A stretch of 17,255 nt of DNA from Rhodobacteraceae bacterium UBA6273 (GTDB lineage Bacteria; Pseudomonadota; Alphaproteobacteria; Rhodobacterales; Rhodobacteraceae): assembly GCA_002440625.1 (NCBI GenBank), contig DJUV01000102.1:1-17255 (forward strand). Reading direction: 5' to 3'. The notes beneath the pieces were generated by a model that ran no database searches, was not told where the DNA came from, and worked only from the letters and a program-made list of their open reading frames with translations. Positions 14,159-17,255 of this stretch are shown here, in pieces. The position numbers and the translations under genes are program-made. Each line of letters begins with the position of its first letter. The stretch's first letter is position 1.

Positions 14159-14971
14159 ATGAACAGGATTGATGGAAAGGTCGCCGTTGTCACCGGCGCG
14201 ACGCAGGGACTTGGGGCCGCGATTGCGCGGACCTTTGCCGCGGCCGGCGCCAAGGGCATCGTGATCGTCGGGCGGGGTGAGGAGAAGGGGCAGGCCGTCG
14301 CCGCCTCCATCACCGAAAAGACCGGCGTGCCGGTGGAGATGGTGGCGGTCGACCTTGCGGACATCGGCGCGGTGCAGGGCATCGTCGCCGTCGCCGACAA
14401 AAGTTTTGGCCGGGTCGATATCCTCGTCAACGCCGCCGGGTTCACCGACCGCGGCAATATTCTCAACACCACGCCGGAGCTGTTCGACCGCATGTTCGCG
14501 GTCAATGTCCGGGCGCCGTTCTTCCTGATGCAGGACGCCGCCAAGGTGATGATCCGCGAGGGGGCCGAGGGCCGGATCATCAACATCGGCTCGATGTCGA
14601 GCCTTGCGGGCCAGCCCTTCCTCGCGCCCTATTCAACGTCGAAGGGCGCGCTGGCCACGCTGACGCGGAACACGGCCTATGCGCTGATGCGCCACAAGAT
14701 CCATGTCAACCAGCTTGATATCGGCTGGATGAATTCGGATCATGAAAGGAAGCTCATCGCCTCGGAAAAGGGCGATCCGACCTTCATCGACCGCGCGGCG
14801 GCGGCGAAGCCCTTCGGGCGCATCCTCGATCCGAAGGAAGTCGCGCGCACCGTCCTCTGGATGGCGTCCGAGGACAGCGGCATGATGACCGGCGCGGTGA
14901 TCCCCTTCGACCAGTCGGTCTTTGGCGGCTATGACGACGCGCCGGTGCCGATGGTCAAGCTGGAGGCCTGA
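14159..14971 (+). CDS. Short-chain dehydrogenase/reductase
   Basis: A 270-residue classical SDR. It has the cofactor motif TGATQGLG (12-19), NAAG (91-94, where NNAG is usual) and the catalytic S145, Y158 and K162 (YSTSK). There is no Asp at the end of the second beta strand, where VGRGEEK is found, so NADP preference is possible. AGGAG (14146-14150) eight bases upstream supports the ATG. It lies between iolD and the TIM-barrel gene, one base before the latter's ATG, so it is part of the operon. Its reaction is unknown; oxidation or reduction of a cyclitol, inosose or open-chain sugar acid fits the context. SDRs are often annotated as glucose dehydrogenase or 3-oxoacyl-ACP reductase, which the sequence does not support specifically. 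Confidence 0.9.
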   Translation: MNRIDGKVAVVTGATQGLGAAIARTFAAAGAKGIVIVGRGEEKGQAVAASITEKTGVPVEMVAVDLADIGAVQGIVAVADKSFGRVDILVNAAGFTDRGNILNTTPELFDRMFAVNVRAPFFLMQDAAKVMIREGAEGRIINIGSMSSLAGQPFLAPYSTSKGALATLTRNTAYALMRHKIHVNQLDIGWMNSDHERKLIASEKGDPTFIDRAAAAKPFGRILDPKEVARTVLWMASEDSGMMTGAVIPFDQSVFGGYDDAPVPMVKLEA

Positions 14972-14972
14972 G

Positions 14973-16034
14973 ATGCGCACCATCAAGGGGCCGGCGGTTT
15001 TCCTCGCGCAGTTCGCCGCCGACGATCCGCCCTACAACACCTTGCCGAACCTCGCCGCATGGGCGGCCGGCAAGGGCTTCAACGGCGTCCAGATCCCGAC
15101 ATGGGACACCCGCCTGATCGACATGAAACAGGCCGCCGAAAGCGATGCCTATTGCGACGAGATCAGGGGGGTGCTGGCCGATCACGGGCTGGAGATCACC
15201 GAGTTCGCCTCGCATATCACCGGGCAGTTGGTGGCGGTGCATCCGGCGCATGACCAGATCATGGACAGTTTCGCGCCCGAAGCGGTGCGCGGCAATCCGA
15301 AGGCCCGCCGCGCCTGGGCGGAGGAGCAGTTGCGCTTCGTCGCCCGCGCCTCAAGGCGGCTTGGCATCGACCGGCATGTCACCTTCTCGGGCGCGCTTCT
15401 CTGGCCCTATCTCTATCCCTATCCGCAATGGCCCGAGGGTCTGGTGGAGGAAGGGTTCGACGAGTTGGCGAAACGCTGGACGCCGATCCTGAACGACTTC
15501 GACGCGCATGGCGTGGACGTCTGCTATGAGATCCATCCTTCGGAGGATCTCCATGACGGTCACAGCTGGGAGTACTTCCTTGAGAAGGTCGGGAACCATC
15601 CCCGCGCCAACCTGATGTACGACCCGAGCCATTTCGTGCTGCAGGCGCTGGATTATCTGGCCTTCATCGACCACTACCACGACCGGATAAAGACCTTCCA
15701 CGTGAAGGATGCCGAGTTCCGGCCCGACGGCAAATCGGGGGCCTATGGCGGCTACCAGCCCTGGGCGAAACGTGCGGGCCGATTCCGCAGCCCCGGCGAC
15801 GGTCAGGTCGATTTCGGCGCGATCTTCACCAAGCTTTCGACCTACGGGTTCGATGGCTGGGCGACGCTTGAATGGGAATGTTTCATCAAGAACCCCGAGG
15901 ACGGCGCCCGCGAGGGGGCGGAGTTCATCCGCGACCACATCATCAAGGTTTCCGACCGCGCCTTCGACGACTTCGTGAAGTCGGGCGCCAACCGGTCCGC
16001 GAACCGGGACATGCTCGGGCTGGAGGAGGCATGA
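14973..16034 (+). CDS. Xylose-isomerase-like TIM-barrel protein (IolE-like sugar isomerase/dehydratase)
   Basis: A 353-residue member of the xylose isomerase-like / AP endonuclease 2 TIM-barrel superfamily, which includes inosose dehydratase IolE, hexulose epimerases and 3-keto-glycoside eliminases. Probable metal ligands are E186 (CYEIHPSED), D217 (MYDPSHF), H243 (FHVKDAE) and E300 or E302 (ATLEWECF). It is about 50 residues longer than typical IolE and carries a distinctive segment from 134 to 161 (LLWPYLYPYPQWP), so I do not assign the IolE symbol. Its place after iolD argues for the dehydration step before ring opening, or for an elimination on a 3-keto sugar. The ATG follows the SDR stop by one base. 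A GGAGG at 14962-14966 serves as ribosome site, and its TGA overlaps the next ATG. Confidence 0.88.
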   Translation: MRTIKGPAVFLAQFAADDPPYNTLPNLAAWAAGKGFNGVQIPTWDTRLIDMKQAAESDAYCDEIRGVLADHGLEITEFASHITGQLVAVHPAHDQIMDSFAPEAVRGNPKARRAWAEEQLRFVARASRRLGIDRHVTFSGALLWPYLYPYPQWPEGLVEEGFDELAKRWTPILNDFDAHGVDVCYEIHPSEDLHDGHSWEYFLEKVGNHPRANLMYDPSHFVLQALDYLAFIDHYHDRIKTFHVKDAEFRPDGKSGAYGGYQPWAKRAGRFRSPGDGQVDFGAIFTKLSTYGFDGWATLEWECFIKNPEDGAREGAEFIRDHIIKVSDRAFDDFVKSGANRSANRDMLGLEEA

Positions 16035-17194
16035 GCTACCAACGTCAATTGCGGCTCGGCATGGTCGGGGGCGGCGAGGGCGCCTATATCGGCAACATCC
16101 ACCGCCTTGCCTCGCGCCTTGATGGCGCATGGCAATTGGTGGCGGGGGCGTTTGATGTCGATCCCGAACGCGGGCGGGCCTTTGCCGTCTCCATCGGCAT
16201 CGACAGGGCGCGGAGCTATGGCAGCTATCAGGAGCTGATCGCCGGCGAAAAGGACCGTGCCGACCGGGTTGACGCCGTGGCGATCTGTACGCCGAACTTC
16301 ACCCATTATCCGATTGCGAAGGCGCTGATCGAGGCAGGCTTCGACGTCATCTGCGAAAAGCCGCTGACGGCGACGCTGGAGGACGCCATCGCCCTTGGGA
16401 GACTGGCGCGGGACAGCGGGCGTTTCGTCGGCGTGACCTATACCTATTCCGGCTACCCGATGGTGCATGAGGCCCGGGTGCGCGTGGCGGCGGGGGAGAT
16501 CGGCAGGGTCCGGTCGGTGCAGGTGGAATATCCGCTGGAATGGATGGCGACGGCGATCGAGCAGCAGGGCAATGCCCAGGCCGCGTGGCGCACCGACCCG
16601 AAGAAGAACGGTCGCGGCGGCTCCATCGGTGATATCGGCACCCATGCCTATCACCTTGCGGGCTTTGTCACCGGGCTGAAGGTGCAGGCGCTGATCGCCG
16701 ACCTTGCCACCTTCGTGGCGGGCCGGGCGTTGGATGACAACGCCCATGTGATGCTGCGCTATGAGGGCGGGGCGCGCGGGCTTCTCTGGTCGTCGCAGGT
16801 GGCGCTTGGTAATTCCAACGGCGTGCGGTTGCGCGTTTTCGGTGAGACCGGATCGCTGCAATGGTTCCAGGAACAGCCGAACGAACTGGTCTTCACGCCG
16901 CTTGGCGGGCGGGTCCAGATCATCAAGCGCGGTGCGGATGATCTTTCGGAGGATGCCAAGGTGCGGACGCGCACTCCGCCGGGCCATCCGGAAGGCTATC
17001 TGGAAGCATTCGCCAACCTCTACGCCGGTTTCGCCGAGGCGATCCGCGCGCGGACCGAGGGCCGCGAGCCGGGCGCGCTCGGCCGCCACATCCCGCTCGC
17101 CTATGACGGCCTGAAGGGCGTGGCCTTCGTGGAAAGCGTGGTCGACAGTGCGGAAAGTGCTGTGCCGGTCTGGCTGACGCCGGTGGCGGTCTGA
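16031..17194 (+). CDS. Gfo/Idh/MocA-family dehydrogenase, second copy
   Basis: A 387-residue NAD(P)-dependent dehydrogenase. The nucleotide loop reads GMVGGGEGAYIG (10-21), a subgroup pattern I associate with sugar/cyclitol and 3-keto-glycoside dehydrogenases such as levoglucosan dehydrogenase. CEKP (108-111) holds the conserved K110, and GDIGTHA (200-206) gives D201 and H205. It is only distantly similar to the enzyme at 7811-8932 (different loop, different C-terminal half), so this is not a recent duplication. The ATG overlaps the TIM-barrel gene stop (ATGA), and GGAGGAGG just before it is a strong ribosome site. In the scheme it oxidises the cyclitol or sugar hydroxyl to the ketone taken by the TIM-barrel protein. 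Substrate not determined; myo-, scyllo- or chiro-inositol are candidates. Confidence 0.9.
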   Translation: MSYQRQLRLGMVGGGEGAYIGNIHRLASRLDGAWQLVAGAFDVDPERGRAFAVSIGIDRARSYGSYQELIAGEKDRADRVDAVAICTPNFTHYPIAKALIEAGFDVICEKPLTATLEDAIALGRLARDSGRFVGVTYTYSGYPMVHEARVRVAAGEIGRVRSVQVEYPLEWMATAIEQQGNAQAAWRTDPKKNGRGGSIGDIGTHAYHLAGFVTGLKVQALIADLATFVAGRALDDNAHVMLRYEGGARGLLWSSQVALGNSNGVRLRVFGETGSLQWFQEQPNELVFTPLGGRVQIIKRGADDLSEDAKVRTRTPPGHPEGYLEAFANLYAGFAEAIRARTEGREPGALGRHIPLAYDGLKGVAFVESVVDSAESAVPVWLTPVAV

Positions 17195-17255
17195 CCACGG
17201 GCTAGTCCACGCCCTACCATATGCAACGTATGCCCCCGCCCGGTCGCCCAAAGCG
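17195..17255. other. Terminal 61 bases, no feature supported
   Basis: After the last gene there is no open start, no hairpin with more than 4-bp arms and no further copy of GCAA-N6-TTGC. A CATA/TATG pair around TGCAACG is too short to interpret. Confidence 0.5.

Noticed and set aside
14973..16034. Calling the TIM-barrel protein IolE outright
   Set aside because: It is about 50 residues too long and lacks the IolE N-terminal GINPIAWSNDD-type start; only superfamily membership and context support a related role.
16031..17194. Calling either Gfo/Idh enzyme IolG
   Set aside because: Motifs show only the superfamily; no substrate-specific feature that I can recognise separates inositol dehydrogenase from other sugar dehydrogenases.
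17229..17235. GCAACGTATGC near the right end as a third operator copy
   Set aside because: It has a GCAA half-site but no TTGC six bases on, so the inverted repeat is not formed.
15842..17251. Minus-strand open frame of 469 codons opposite the second Gfo/Idh gene
   Set aside because: Complement of a motif-complete gene; the translation is rich in Arg/His/Pro with no recognisable domain. The same applies to the antisense frames at 410-1264, 1289-1906, 3421-4386, 11096-12007 and 13007-13930.

Overview
The window is about 17.3 kb of high-GC DNA with dense, short-spaced genes and frequent start/stop overlaps. No rRNA, tRNA, CRISPR array, insertion sequence or prophage gene was seen. The gene order at the left end (threonine synthase, M16 peptidase, GNAT acetyltransferase) and the protein sequences suggest an alphaproteobacterium, most likely of the Rhodobacterales (Paracoccaceae/Roseobacteraceae type). 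This placement is by recognition of protein style and gene order, not by a database search.

Left part (1-6857). The 3' end of thrC overlaps an M16 zinc peptidase, which overlaps a RimJ/RimL-like acetyltransferase; this is a housekeeping operon running rightward. A convergent LuxR-type regulator (leftward) is divergent from a PotF-like periplasmic polyamine-binding protein that has no permease or ATPase beside it. Next come a D-2-hydroxyacid-type FAD dehydrogenase (rightward) and apt, adenine phosphoribosyltransferase (leftward). Small hairpins sit at several gene ends.

Right part (6858-17194). This is a catabolic island built as two divergent operons around a 108-bp, comparatively AT-rich control region (12164-12271). 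Leftward: an aldehyde dehydrogenase, an HpcH/HpaI-type aldolase, a D-2-hydroxyacid dehydrogenase, a Gfo/Idh/MocA dehydrogenase and an RpiR-type (HTH plus SIS) regulator. Rightward: iolD (the ThDP-dependent ring-opening hydrolase of inositol catabolism), an SDR dehydrogenase, an IolE/xylose-isomerase-like TIM-barrel protein and a second Gfo/Idh/MocA dehydrogenase. The four rightward genes could supply oxidation, dehydration and ring opening of a cyclitol. The usual later inositol genes (iolB, iolC, iolJ and a CoA-acylating iolA) are absent from the window. In their place are a hydrolytic ALDH, an HpcH aldolase and a hydroxyacid dehydrogenase, so the ring-opened acid may be handled by a different route.

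Regulation. The same 14-bp inverted repeat, GCAA-N6-TTGC within CGCAA-N6-TTGCAAA, occurs in the iolD/ALDH divergent promoter region and just upstream of the rpiR gene. In both places it abuts a candidate -35 element in the same way. It is the natural candidate for the operator of this RpiR regulator.

No gene-free stretch exceeds 300 bases. The longest gaps are 6725-6857 (an 11-bp tandem repeat and a hairpin), 6077-6190 (a strong hairpin) and 12164-12271 (promoters and operator). The last 61 bases hold nothing I can support.
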